In this document: in pieces, positions 45,671 to 54,177 of the stretch
Layout: every line of letters begins with the position of its first letter
Numbering within the stretch: position 1 is the stretch's first letter
From: CBDEGU01 sp965238045
GTDB taxonomy: Bacteria; Acidobacteriota; Terriglobia; Bryobacterales; UBA6623
Direction of reading: 5' to 3'
Assembly (NCBI GenBank): GCA_965238045.1
Contig: CBDEGU010000010.1
Span: forward strand, 62,001-126,000
Length of the DNA: 64,000 nt
Program-made: the position numbers and the translations under genes
The notes under the pieces: generated by a model
Told to the model about the DNA's origin: nothing
Databases searched by the model: none
The model's input: only the letters and a program-made list of their open reading frames with translations

Positions 45671-47009
45671 GTTCGTCGCGGAACAGGGCCGCGAAAAGAA
45701 GCAGGATCAGCCCGGCCAGCCCGGCCGGAATGAGCCAGATCGTGCGCCAGTCCATCAGCCGCAGCGCCTCGATAGCCTTGGCCGATTCCTGTTCTCTGAG
45801 CTGCCCGATTTCTTCCTCCAGACCACTCGCGCCCGCAGCGGCCTGTCCCTGGAGCTGCGCAATGCGCCCGCCGAGTTCCTGCGCCTGCTGGTTCAAGGCG
45901 TGCGTCTCGGCCGGCGTATACTTTTCCTCGATCATTCCGCCGAACTGGGCGCCGATCAGCATCCCCAAACCCAGTGTAAAGAACACCAGCATGCCCTGCG
46001 CCTGGGCGCGGATTTCCTTCGGGGCGACCTGATCGGTGTAGATCTGGCCGGTGACAAAGAAAAAGTCATAGCAGATGCCGTGGAGCAGAATACCGGCAAT
46101 CAGCATCCAGTGGATCGCGTCCGGGGCGCCGACGGCGAACAGCACGTAGCGGGCCACCCAGGCGAACATCCCCACGATCAGCATCCACTTCACTCCCAGG
46201 CGCTTAAAGAAGAACGGCATCAGCACCATGAAGAGGATTTCCGACCCTTGCCCCCAGGTCATCTTGAACGCGGTATCCGCCACGCCCGCCTGCTGCACCG
46301 CCCTGGCGGCCAGTTGGTAGTAGAACGCCAGCGGTATGCAGATCAAGAACGAACTGACCATGAAGACCAGAAAAGACCGGTTGCGCAACAAAACAAAGGC
46401 GTCGGCGCCGAGCAGCTCGCGTACCGAAGCCGGCTTGCCGGCCAGCGGCGGAGGCGTGTGCGGGAGAGTAAAACAGTAGAGTCCTTGAGCGATGCCGATG
46501 GCCGCCGCCAAGTAGAACATCTCCACTCGGTCGCCCCAGGCCAGCCAGGTCAATGCGATTCCAGCGATGATCCAGCCGATGGTCCCGAACACGCGAACCA
46601 GCGGAAACTCCTTCTCGGAGTCCCTAATATTGTGCATGGCCAGCGAGTTGGTCAGGCCCAGCGTCGGGAAGTAACACAACATGTGCGCGAAGAACATCAG
46701 ATTGATCGCGTTGGGCGATCCCGGGTTCTCGGGATTCATCAACAAAGTCGCCGCCGCCATGAAGACGCCGCCGAGAATATGGAGCACGCCAAGAATGCGC
46801 TCGGTCGCGAAGAAGCGGTCGGCGACCATCCCGACGAAGAACGGCGAGAGGATGCCGGCGATGGGACCGACCGAATAGGTCCAGCCGAAATCCGCGCCGC
46901 TGAAGCCGATCTTGCCCAGGAAAAGAGGCGCCGTCACATACCATGCTCCCCACAAGAAAAACTGCAGGAACATCATGATGGACAGTCGTATTCCGATGTT
47001 GGAGAGCAT
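45648..47009 (-). CDS. MFS transporter, nucleoside permease (NupG/XapB) type
   Basis: The 453-residue carrier has 12 transmembrane helices. The start (RLSIMMFLQFFLWGAWYVTAPLFLG) and helix 2-3 region (GILSPFFVGMVADRFFATERILGVLHILGG) are those of the NupG-like nucleoside:H+ symporter family. An insert of about 70 polar residues before the last helix (EEKYTPAETHALNQQAQELGG...) is predicted to form a coiled coil and is not usual in the family. Many such proteins in this phylum sit with Gfo/Idh/MocA oxidoreductases, as here, and probably carry sugar-like compounds. Confidence 0.9.
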   Translation of the reverse strand: MLSNIGIRLSIMMFLQFFLWGAWYVTAPLFLGKIGFSGADFGWTYSVGPIAGILSPFFVGMVADRFFATERILGVLHILGGVFMAAATLLMNPENPGSPNAINLMFFAHMLCYFPTLGLTNSLAMHNIRDSEKEFPLVRVFGTIGWIIAGIALTWLAWGDRVEMFYLAAAIGIAQGLYCFTLPHTPPPLAGKPASVRELLGADAFVLLRNRSFLVFMVSSFLICIPLAFYYQLAARAVQQAGVADTAFKMTWGQGSEILFMVLMPFFFKRLGVKWMLIVGMFAWVARYVLFAVGAPDAIHWMLIAGILLHGICYDFFFVTGQIYTDQVAPKEIRAQAQGMLVFFTLGLGMLIGAQFGGMIEEKYTPAETHALNQQAQELGGRIAQLQGQAAAGASGLEEEIGQLREQESAKAIEALRLMDWRTIWLIPAGLAGLILLLFAALFRDERETAKPV

Positions 47010-47066
47010 AGGGGCTTCTTCCGGCGCAAGCCGGGCGCAGAGGACCCGAACCCGCTTGGGGGCGCG

Positions 47067-48338
47067 TCAGGCGAAACGATGCTTGCCGGTGTCCTGATTC
47101 CAGTAGACTTTCTTCTGCTTGCGGTAAGACATCGTCGCCAGGTGACCGGTCACGGCCGCTTCATGGCCTGTTTGCGCATCACAGTGTAGCGGAACATCGT
47201 GCTTGATCGCATCAATGAAGTTCTTCAGATGCTCGACGGTGGGGTTGCCCTGACCGAAATCTTTCCGCGCATTGAGGTGAATCTCCGGACGCGAGGCGAC
47301 CGCAGGCGAGACGCCGCGATACTTTTCCGGATAGACGTACAAGTCCTTGAGCCCCATCACCTCCATGGTGCCCTCCGAGCCGAGGATCTGCTCACCGTAG
47401 TTGTAACGGGAGTTGGCGAACATGGCGCTATAGTTGATATGGAAATGCCCCGGATACTCGAAACCGGCGGTAATCGTATCCGGGACTTCGCGGTCATCCT
47501 CGGTCCAGCAATGGATGCCGCCCGTGCAGATCACCGACTCGCAGTAATGGCGTCCGGTGATCATGTGGATGGCATCGGTCTGATGGACCAGCAAGTCGGT
47601 TGAGATGCCGCCGGAATAGTCCCAGTAGAGACGCCACTGGAAGTAGCGCTGCTTGTTGAAATCCGTCTTCGGGGCGCTGCCGAGAAATTTTTCGTAGTCG
47701 GTGTTGCCGGGGGTGGCTTCCGGCGGAATGCCGTAGCGCCAGGCGGGCTCGGTGGGGGCGCTGTTGCGGTACCAAAAGGCGCGCGCGTAGACGACCTTGC
47801 CGAGCACGCCCGATTCGTAGATTTCCTTGGCTTTCTGGTAAATTTTGGCGCTGCGGCGCTGCGTGCCGACCTGGAATTTCTTGCCGCTTTTCTTTACCGC
47901 GTCGAGAATCTCAAAACCCTCTTCGATGGTGTGTGTCAGCGGTTTTTCACAATAGACATGCTTGCCGGCTTCGAGGGCCGCAACCGCCATGTCGCGATGC
48001 AGATGCTCGGGCGTGAAGATGCCGATCGCATCGATCGACTTGTCCTCGAGCATCTTGTAGTAGTCGCCATAGCTCTCGGGCGCCGTGCCCTGAACGGTCG
48101 CGACAACGTCCTTGAACTTCGCCAGCCGCGGAGAATGCGCGTCGCAGATGGCCTTGACGTAGGCGTCCTTGCCGGAAACTTGCAGCAGGGTCTTGATATG
48201 CTTGCCGCCCCGGTTGCCGAGCCCGACCCATCCAACGGCTACTTTCGTGCCCGCGGTTTGTGCTCGCAGCAGAGCCGGAGCAGCCGTGGCGGCGGCGGAA
48301 TGAGCAACGAAACGGCGGCGAGAAATCTCTTTTGACAT
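47067..48338 (-). CDS. Tat-exported Gfo/Idh/MocA family oxidoreductase
   Basis: A 423-residue NAD(P)-dependent oxidoreductase acting on sugars or cyclitols. A twin-arginine signal (SRRRFVAHSAAATAAPALL) precedes the Rossmann domain (VAVGWVGLGNRGGKHIK). The catalytic EKP motif is in HVYCEKPLTHT and the C-terminal alpha/beta domain carries DLLVHQTDAIHM with a likely catalytic His. Twin-arginine leaders on this family are common in Acidobacteriota and Planctomycetota. It is the first gene of a three-gene run with the NupG-type carrier and the acyl-CoA synthetase. Confidence 0.93.
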   Translation of the reverse strand: MSKEISRRRFVAHSAAATAAPALLRAQTAGTKVAVGWVGLGNRGGKHIKTLLQVSGKDAYVKAICDAHSPRLAKFKDVVATVQGTAPESYGDYYKMLEDKSIDAIGIFTPEHLHRDMAVAALEAGKHVYCEKPLTHTIEEGFEILDAVKKSGKKFQVGTQRRSAKIYQKAKEIYESGVLGKVVYARAFWYRNSAPTEPAWRYGIPPEATPGNTDYEKFLGSAPKTDFNKQRYFQWRLYWDYSGGISTDLLVHQTDAIHMITGRHYCESVICTGGIHCWTEDDREVPDTITAGFEYPGHFHINYSAMFANSRYNYGEQILGSEGTMEVMGLKDLYVYPEKYRGVSPAVASRPEIHLNARKDFGQGNPTVEHLKNFIDAIKHDVPLHCDAQTGHEAAVTGHLATMSYRKQKKVYWNQDTGKHRFA

Positions 48339-48438
48339 AGGTCCTTTGGGCTCCCCTTTGCGGCGCGGATGGCGCGCGGAGCCTCTTTGTCGAGAATATC
48401 AATTCGTCCGGGAGCGGGCAAGTTCGCGGGCCGATGTG

Positions 48439-49089
48439 TCAGCCGAGCAACTCCATCCACTCGGCGAGACGACCGGGCAAATCCGGCGCGATGATGTCGG
48501 AGATCACGGCTACCGAGTCGGCGCCGGCCTCGATCACCTCGCGGGCGTTATCGCGCGTGATTCCGCCGATGGCGACGAGCGGTTTCGCGGTCAGAGAACG
48601 CAGACGCGCCAGTTGCTCGACGCCGACAACCGGGGCCGGGTTGCTCTTCGAACGAGTGGCGAAGATCGGTCCGATGGCGAGATAGTCGGCCGGCCCGGCA
48701 TCGGCGGCGCGAAGCTGCTCTTCGTTGTGCGTCGAGAGACCGATCTTCATATTCTCGCCGGCGACGCCGCGCGCATCTCGCGGAGACAGGTCATGCTGGC
48801 CGAGATGAACGCCACCGGCCTTGAGGATTTTCGCGATATCAGCGCGGTCATTGATGATGCAGCGAACACCGGCCTCCTGCAGAATCGCGCGGCATTCCTC
48901 GGCGAGCACCAGCATTTTGACCGTATAGGAGCCTTTGTGGCGAAACTGCGCTATGCCGGCTCCAGGACCGGCGCCGGAGCCAGCGCGGGCAAGCGCTTGC
49001 GCCATCTCGGCGGGCGCGATGCCGGCCCGGGCCAGCAGAGCCGTGTCGATGATGGGGTAGAAGCGGGGAAGTGTCATGGCCGCGGCCAT
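48439..49089 (-). CDS. thiE: Thiamine-phosphate synthase
   Basis: ThiE joins the thiazole and pyrimidine halves of thiamine. The 216-residue TIM-barrel has the pyrophosphate-binding and catalytic blocks AQFRHKGSYTVKM, CIINDRADIAKILKAGGVHLGQHDL, YLAIGPIFATRSKSN and VAIGGITRDNAREVIEAGADSVAVIS. The usual QlR[DE]K block is QFRHK. A second ATG at 49077 is an equally possible start. No other thi gene and no TPP riboswitch-like sequence precede it. It lies between the Gfo/Idh/MocA and aldo/keto reductase genes. Confidence 0.94.
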   Translation of the reverse strand: MAAAMTLPRFYPIIDTALLARAGIAPAEMAQALARAGSGAGPGAGIAQFRHKGSYTVKMLVLAEECRAILQEAGVRCIINDRADIAKILKAGGVHLGQHDLSPRDARGVAGENMKIGLSTHNEEQLRAADAGPADYLAIGPIFATRSKSNPAPVVGVEQLARLRSLTAKPLVAIGGITRDNAREVIEAGADSVAVISDIIAPDLPGRLAEWMELLG

Positions 49090-49147
49090 CGAAAATCAGA
49101 ACCGCCCGGACTGCCTGCCCCTCATTCAGCCGCCGCGAGCGACGCTG

Positions 49148-50128
49148 CTACACATCGCAATGGTTGTGACAGAAGTGATAGTCGAGAGCGAGCTTGTTCG
49201 CGCTCGACATGCGGCGTGAGAAATCATCCATCTCTCTTTCCGGCATGGGCTGGAAGGCCCGCGCCAGCCCTGTGTTGCGGCGGAGGTACTCCAATTTGGG
49301 CATCCCAACGACGGCCGCCGCGACGGGAAGCGAGAGCGTGTACCGCAGCAAGGCCTCAATGCCGGACTTCCCTACCCCGCCGCCGAGCAGTCCTTCTTGA
49401 GCGGTGACTTTCATCGCCAGAACGCCGAGGTTCTTGCGCTTGGCCACTGGCAGCGCCTTGCGCTCGAAACTGTTCGCCGGGTCAGGCGGCAGGTTCTTAC
49501 CCCGCTGGCTGCGCCCTTGCAGCGCCGCGTTCAGCGCCATTTGGGTGCAGTCGAAATCGTTACGGTCCAGCGCGGTCGCCAGCGTGTCCGGATCGGTATG
49601 GCTGGTCACGCCGATGAAGCGGCAGACTTTCTCGTCCCGCAGACGATAGAGCGCCTTGAGCGCTCCCTTCTCGAGAGCTTCGAGGTCGTCCATGTAGGCC
49701 AGGTTGTGCGCGTGAATCAGGTCCAGATGGTCGGTCTGAAGCCGCTTGAGACTGCGCTCGGTCTCGCGCATGGCCTCGTCATAGCCGCGCTTGGTGATCT
49801 TCGTCGCCAGGAAGACCTCGTCGCGGCGGCCCTTGAGGGCCTTACCTACCCAGGTCTCGCTCTTGCCATTGCCATAGGCCTGCGCGGTATCGAAGTACCG
49901 AATGCCGAGGTCGAGCGCGAGATGGATCGCCTCGGCGGCGCGTTCCGCGGTTTCATACATCAACAAACGGCTGCCGCAGCCTTGGGCCAGCATGGTGACT
50001 TCGACTCCGGTCTTGCCAAGCACGCGGGTCGGCAGCTTGTGTCCTCCGGCGGCCACTGCCCGCTCCGCGGCGACCGCCGAAACGACCGCTCCTCCGATAA
50101 AGCGCCTGCGTGAAACTCTGTCCGCCAT
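49148..50128 (-). CDS. Tat-exported aldo/keto reductase
   Basis: A 326-residue aldo/keto reductase with a twin-arginine signal (SRRRFIGGAVVSAVAAERAVAAG). The catalytic Asp and Tyr are in IRYFDTAQAYGNGKSE, the Lys in VFLATKITKRG and the position of the usual His in LDLIHAHNL. The protein ends in HFCHNHCDV, a Cys/His-rich tail that might bind a metal. Substrate and electron donor in the periplasm are unknown. It is 58 bases upstream of thiE on the same strand. Confidence 0.92.
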   Translation of the reverse strand: MADRVSRRRFIGGAVVSAVAAERAVAAGGHKLPTRVLGKTGVEVTMLAQGCGSRLLMYETAERAAEAIHLALDLGIRYFDTAQAYGNGKSETWVGKALKGRRDEVFLATKITKRGYDEAMRETERSLKRLQTDHLDLIHAHNLAYMDDLEALEKGALKALYRLRDEKVCRFIGVTSHTDPDTLATALDRNDFDCTQMALNAALQGRSQRGKNLPPDPANSFERKALPVAKRKNLGVLAMKVTAQEGLLGGGVGKSGIEALLRYTLSLPVAAAVVGMPKLEYLRRNTGLARAFQPMPEREMDDFSRRMSSANKLALDYHFCHNHCDV

Positions 50129-50279
50129 GAGTGGAATCCTCCAGCAAAAAACAGCCGCGCCCCGCCACTTCCCAGACCCGCTGATCGTTCTCCATTCTAG
50201 CAGTGGAACGGGGCCAATCCAAACTCACAGCCCCGCCGGCCAAACAAGCCGCGGCGCCGGCGGTCAGTCCTGGCGCCCG

Positions 50280-51347
50280 TCAGTATTGATGATGCAGCCC
50301 GGTGGCGTTGAGCTTGATGCGATAGAGGCTCACATCGACGGTCACATAGAGAACGCCGGCTTCCTCGCCGATGCCGAACTCCACATTGCTGGGCAAGCCC
50401 GTGGCCGCGGCTGGATCGCTCTGACCGGCTGGGCCGGTGGGGATAAAGCCCACTTCTTTGCCGTCCGGATCGATAATCATCACGCCCGGCCGTTTCAAGC
50501 TCCGGACGGTCAGATAGATGTTGCCGCCGGTATCGAGCGCCATGCCGTCGCAGCCGCTCTCTTTGCCGAAATCGACGAGTGTCCTGCGGTCGCCGTTAAC
50601 CAGACCATCGGCTCCAAGAGGAAAAGCGTAAATCTTCATCGCTCCAGGCACGGCCTCGGGAGCATTCGGATCGCTAATGTGCTCACCGCCATTGTTGTGA
50701 TCGGCGACGTAAAGAGTCTTCTCGTCCGGGCTGAGCCCGACGCCATTGGGCTTTTCGACCTCGTGCGTCACCTCGACGACGGTTCCTTCCTTGTCCACAC
50801 GGTAGACGGCCATGTATTCCAGTTCGCGCTCTTCGGCTCCGAGATATTTCGGGTCGCTGAAGTAGACACGGCCTTTGGTGTCGATGGTGACGTCATTGGG
50901 AGCGTTGAATGCCTTGCCTTCGTATTTTCCGGCCAGAGTCGTCTTCTCGCCGGTCTTGACGTCCCAGCGAGAAATCTGGCGTCCGCCCTGGTCGGCGCCC
51001 TCGGCGGCGATCAGAAAACCTTCGGCATCAAAGATGAGTCCGTTGGCCTTGCCGCTATCCTCGGCGAAGACGGTGGTTTCGTTCGTGGCCGGATCGTAGC
51101 GCATAATCTTGGCTTTGTCTTCGCCGAAGGGAAGATCGGTGAAGTAGATCGAGCCATCCGGCGCCACGGCGGGACCTTCGGTAAGGCCTCCGGTCATGTC
51201 AATTATGCGAGTGAAGAGTTTTTCGAGTTTCGCGCCATCGGGCACGATGGACTGGCTGACTTCGGGCTCGGGGGCGGGGGCTTGGGGGCCGCAGGCCGCT
51301 AGCGAGAACAGCGCGAGGATGGAAATCGAGATTGAGAGAGAACGCAT
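50280..51347 (-). CDS. SMP-30/gluconolactonase-like lipoprotein
   Basis: The 355-residue lipoprotein has a lipobox (ILALFSLAACGPQAP) and a six-bladed propeller of the SMP-30/gluconolactonase/LRE family. Family blocks include LTEGPAVAPDGSIYFTDLPFG, NAPNDVTIDTKGRVYFSDPKYLG, KPNGVGLSPDEKTLYVADHNNG and GCDGMALDTGGNIYLTV. The metal-binding Glu, Asn and Asp positions are recognisable. A lactonase acting on sugar lactones at the outer surface is plausible, fitting the neighbouring PQQ sugar dehydrogenase whose product would be a lactone. The ATG at 51347 has GGAG about eight bases upstream. Confidence 0.9.
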   Translation of the reverse strand: MRSLSISISILALFSLAACGPQAPAPEPEVSQSIVPDGAKLEKLFTRIIDMTGGLTEGPAVAPDGSIYFTDLPFGEDKAKIMRYDPATNETTVFAEDSGKANGLIFDAEGFLIAAEGADQGGRQISRWDVKTGEKTTLAGKYEGKAFNAPNDVTIDTKGRVYFSDPKYLGAEERELEYMAVYRVDKEGTVVEVTHEVEKPNGVGLSPDEKTLYVADHNNGGEHISDPNAPEAVPGAMKIYAFPLGADGLVNGDRRTLVDFGKESGCDGMALDTGGNIYLTVRSLKRPGVMIIDPDGKEVGFIPTGPAGQSDPAAATGLPSNVEFGIGEEAGVLYVTVDVSLYRIKLNATGLHHQY

Positions 51348-51684
51348 GAGGGGCTCCTGGGCGGTTGGGGTCGGGTGTTTTGCTAGCGGACACTTCCGCG
51401 CATACATCTCGCCGCGGGGGCAAACCGGCAGCGGCGGCGGCTGGTGGCGTCCTACAGATCGTAGTCGAGTTAGGTGGCGCTCGGCAAGTACCGGCAAGCG
51501 AGAGCTTGGAGCCTGGAAGCCGTGAAAAAATGCTGGGACAGTCAGCCGCGCTACCCCTGAGTCCTCGCTAATCAGCGCGTGTTTCGCCAGCGCTTGTCAC
51601 AGTCCCGATCTTTTCACGGCTTCCAGCCGCGCGGATATAGCCGACCGGTTTCGAGGTAAATCATCTGGGCGAAGCGCCGGCCGC
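51348..51684. other. Intergenic stretch upstream of the SMP-30 gene
   Basis: I see no coding frame. The stretch is dominated by the 114-base element with perfect 16-bp inverted ends, described separately (51513-51626). Confidence 0.5.
51513..51626. repeat. 114-bp element with perfect 16-bp inverted ends
   Basis: CTGGAAGCCGTGAAAA at 51513-51528 and its exact complement TTTTCACGGCTTCCAG at 51611-51626 enclose 82 bases. Within these, GGGAC (51535-51539) pairs with GTCCC (51602-51606), and CGCGCT (51547-51552) with AGCGCG (51574-51579). As RNA this could fold into one long branched hairpin. It lies 58 bases past the stop of the PQQ dehydrogenase gene. It could be a terminator-like structure, a small RNA or a palindromic miniature element. 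No flanking target duplication is visible. Confidence 0.7.
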
Positions 51685-53975
51685 TCAGTCGTCGCCGGAT
51701 GTACTGGGCATCTGCTCGATCCAGTCGTGGATGAGCTTCACGGCCTTGCTGTCGACAAGGCCCGAGGCGATGTGCGGCATACGCCCGAGGCCCAGGATTT
51801 TCATGCGGTGCAGGATCATCGAGCGGGCGGGATCGCCCGGTGTGAGCAGTTTCGGATCCCCGAGTCCGAACTCGCCATGCTGAAGCTTCCCGTCGACGAT
51901 TCCTAGTTCATTGACCGGCAGACTCGAGACGAGCTGGAATTCCGCGTTCCCGCCGCCCCACTTGCGATGGCAATGCGCGCAGTTAGCTTGCAGATAGGAC
52001 CGGGCGCGCCGGCCGAGGGGCGCTGAAGCATCCGCGTAATCGACCAGACTGGGCAGATTCCTTGGCTGGTCCGGCAGCGGGTGTTCGAACAGACCCAGGT
52101 GCTCGAAGGTGGCGAGTTGATTCGCTATGACGCCGTTGTAGTTGTGGTCTTTGTTGAGTTGCAGCGTATTGATTCCGAGCAGATATTTGCCCGGCATGGT
52201 GTGACACAGGGTGCATTCGGCCCGGCTGGGGAACCGCCAAGTCAGCTTGCGCGAGCCGCCTGGCGCACCCGGGTCCTTGATGGTCAGCTCTCGGTCTTCC
52301 CCCTCGGCTTGGAGCAGATACGCATCGGTCTGCTCCTCATTCCAGACATAGGTGTAGCCGTGCCACAGCTCCTCGCCGTATTCGGCGGTTCCAGTGAGCT
52401 TCTCGTGAACCAGCAACCGTGTTTCCAGCCGGCGGATGCTGCCTGGATTGCCGACTTCCATCTCCAGCGAGAAGGTTTTCACCGCCACCGCACCGTCGGG
52501 GAATTGCCAGCCGGGCTGGGCGCCTGGCGCCGGCTGCGGATAGGTGAGCGTGTTGTAGCTCATCTTCGAATCGCCCGGCAACGCAAGATAGCGCTCCTTG
52601 ATGGCCGCGTCCGACCACAGAGCCGCGTTCACCGAATAGGGGATCAGCCCGGCGGCGGGAGTCAAACGTGTCGTATCGCTAAATAGTCCGGTTTCGCTGA
52701 GCTTGCGGGGGAACGATGGCGCGCCTGGGCTGGGAGGCGGAGCGGGCGTCAGGCGCATCAGGCGGCCGCTGACAAAGTCGGCGAAATAGACTTCGCCCGT
52801 CCGATCCTGCGCGAATTCGATCACGCGGAACTGCGTGTCGGCCAGTTCGCGGTTCTCGGCTACCTTGCCGTCCTCATAGCGCAGCATCCAGATGCGGCCG
52901 GTGTCGTAGTCGCCATAGATGTAGGCACCCCGCAACTCGGGCAGACGGTCCCCGTGATAGACATATCCGCCGGTGATCGAGCGAAAGGCGCTATGGGGGT
53001 GTTCGACGATCGGGTCGAGAATGGGCGTCGGTCCTTTCTGGCGGTCGGGCCGGAAGGGATGGCTGCCCTCGCGAACGCTCCATCCGTAGTTGCCGCCTTT
53101 CTCGATGATGTAGATCATCTCCCAGAGATCCTGCCCGATCTCGCCGCCCCAGAGCCGGCCGGTCGCTGTGTCGAAGCTGAACTTCCAAAGCTGCCGCAGG
53201 CCGTAGGCCCATATCTCGGGCCTCGCCCCGGGTGTATTGACGAAGGGGTTATCCGGCGGGATGGAATACGCCTTGCCGCCGCCGGGCTTATCGACATCGA
53301 TTCGCAGCAGCGAGGCAGGCAGGTCGGAGATGTCCTGGCCCGAATGACGGAGATCGGCAATACCGCTGGCGTCTCCGGTGACCATATAGAGATAGCCGTC
53401 AGGTCCGAATCGCAGACAGCCGCCGTTGTGTCCTCCGACGGGCCAGCGAATCAGCACCTGTTCCGAGTCCAGATCCACGCGGTAGGGCGGCTCGGTTTGA
53501 GCCTGAAAGCGGGATAGTTTGCTGCCGTCTTCCGAGGTGTCGGCCATCGACGGAGTCGTAACCATATAGATGTATCCGTTCTTCTTGAAGTCGGGGTGCG
53601 GGGCGATGCCGTAGAGCACGCGGCCAAGATCGGCCATCAGTTCCTTATCAGCGGCCTGGCGCTCATTGGTAAACGAATAGATCTTGCCGTAGCGCTCACC
53701 GACGATGAAACGGTTGTCGGCGAAGACGGCGGCGATCGCGATCGGCTCGTAGAACTTCACCTTCGGGAAGGCGACCTCGGTGCGATAGGGATTCGGGGGT
53801 TCGGGGGAACCTTGGATGTGAGAGCTCGTCCAAGGCACGCGAGCTTCGATGCCGTAGGCGGCGCGGCGCGGCGCGGCGCGGGAGACTGCTGCGCCGAAGC
53901 GTCACTGGCAGCCATATAGACAACGGCCGGCACGACCGCGGAAAGAGCAAGAATCACCTGCATGCGCCTGCGCAT
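51685..53975 (-). CDS. PQQ sugar dehydrogenase with two c-type haem motifs; signal peptide out of frame
   Basis: From the GTG at 53838 a 717-residue frame encodes a soluble-glucose/sorbosone-dehydrogenase-type propeller (about 20-375, with VGGHNGGCLRFGPDGYLYMVTGD, GLRQLWKFSFD and GGNYGWSVREG). A second half carries two CxxCH motifs (CTLCH and CAHCH) and would accept the electrons. That frame has no export signal. A clear one (MQVILALSAVVPAVVYMAASDASAQQ, from 53975) lies directly upstream in another frame. The frames meet at four GGCGC units (53860-53879). Three units would give ASAQQSPAPRRAAYGIEARVP in one frame. The enzyme therefore looks switched off by a repeat-length change or a sequencing error. 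Confidence 0.85.
53860..53879. repeat. Pentanucleotide tract (GGCGC)4 at a frame junction
   Basis: Four perfect tandem GGCGC units, with partial units on both sides, lie between the signal-peptide frame and the enzyme frame of the PQQ dehydrogenase gene. Counting codons from the ATG at 53975, four units leave 23 bases before the TAC codon of the enzyme frame; three units leave 18. Loss of one unit or gain of two restores the frame. Confidence 0.85.
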
Positions 53976-54082
53976 AGACCACCCCAGGGGGAAAGACGTG
54001 CTCTGTCTCGTCGCTCGACCAGGCCCAGATCACGAGAAGAGCCAGCGGGCGGCTGGGGCTCCTCACCAGCCGCCGCAACCTA

Positions 54083-54088
54083 ATTATA
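54083..54088 (-). promoter_or_regulatory. Isolated TATAAT candidate minus-10 box
   Basis: A perfect TATAAT on the minus strand, inside the only AT-rich patch (TAATTATAAT) of this intergenic region, about 108 bases upstream of the PQQ dehydrogenase signal-peptide ATG. The same patch also reads TATAAT on the plus strand at 54085-54090. No minus-35 box is recognisable, so the call is weak. Confidence 0.3.
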
Positions 54089-54177
54089 ATCGCGCCGTGG
54101 TCTTCCGCGGCGAACCCGCCTCGCTTGCGGCCCCGCGGCGCTCACAACACGCCCGGCCCGGCTCCCGCCACGGGCTG

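Noticed and set aside
45561..47189. A 542-codon plus-strand open frame opposite the NupG-like carrier
   Set aside because: Low-complexity His/Arg/Gln-rich product; the opposite strand is an unmistakable MFS carrier.
48339..49150. TPP riboswitch for thiE
   Set aside because: Only 58 bases separate thiE from the gene upstream, and they do not contain the conserved TPP-box sequences.
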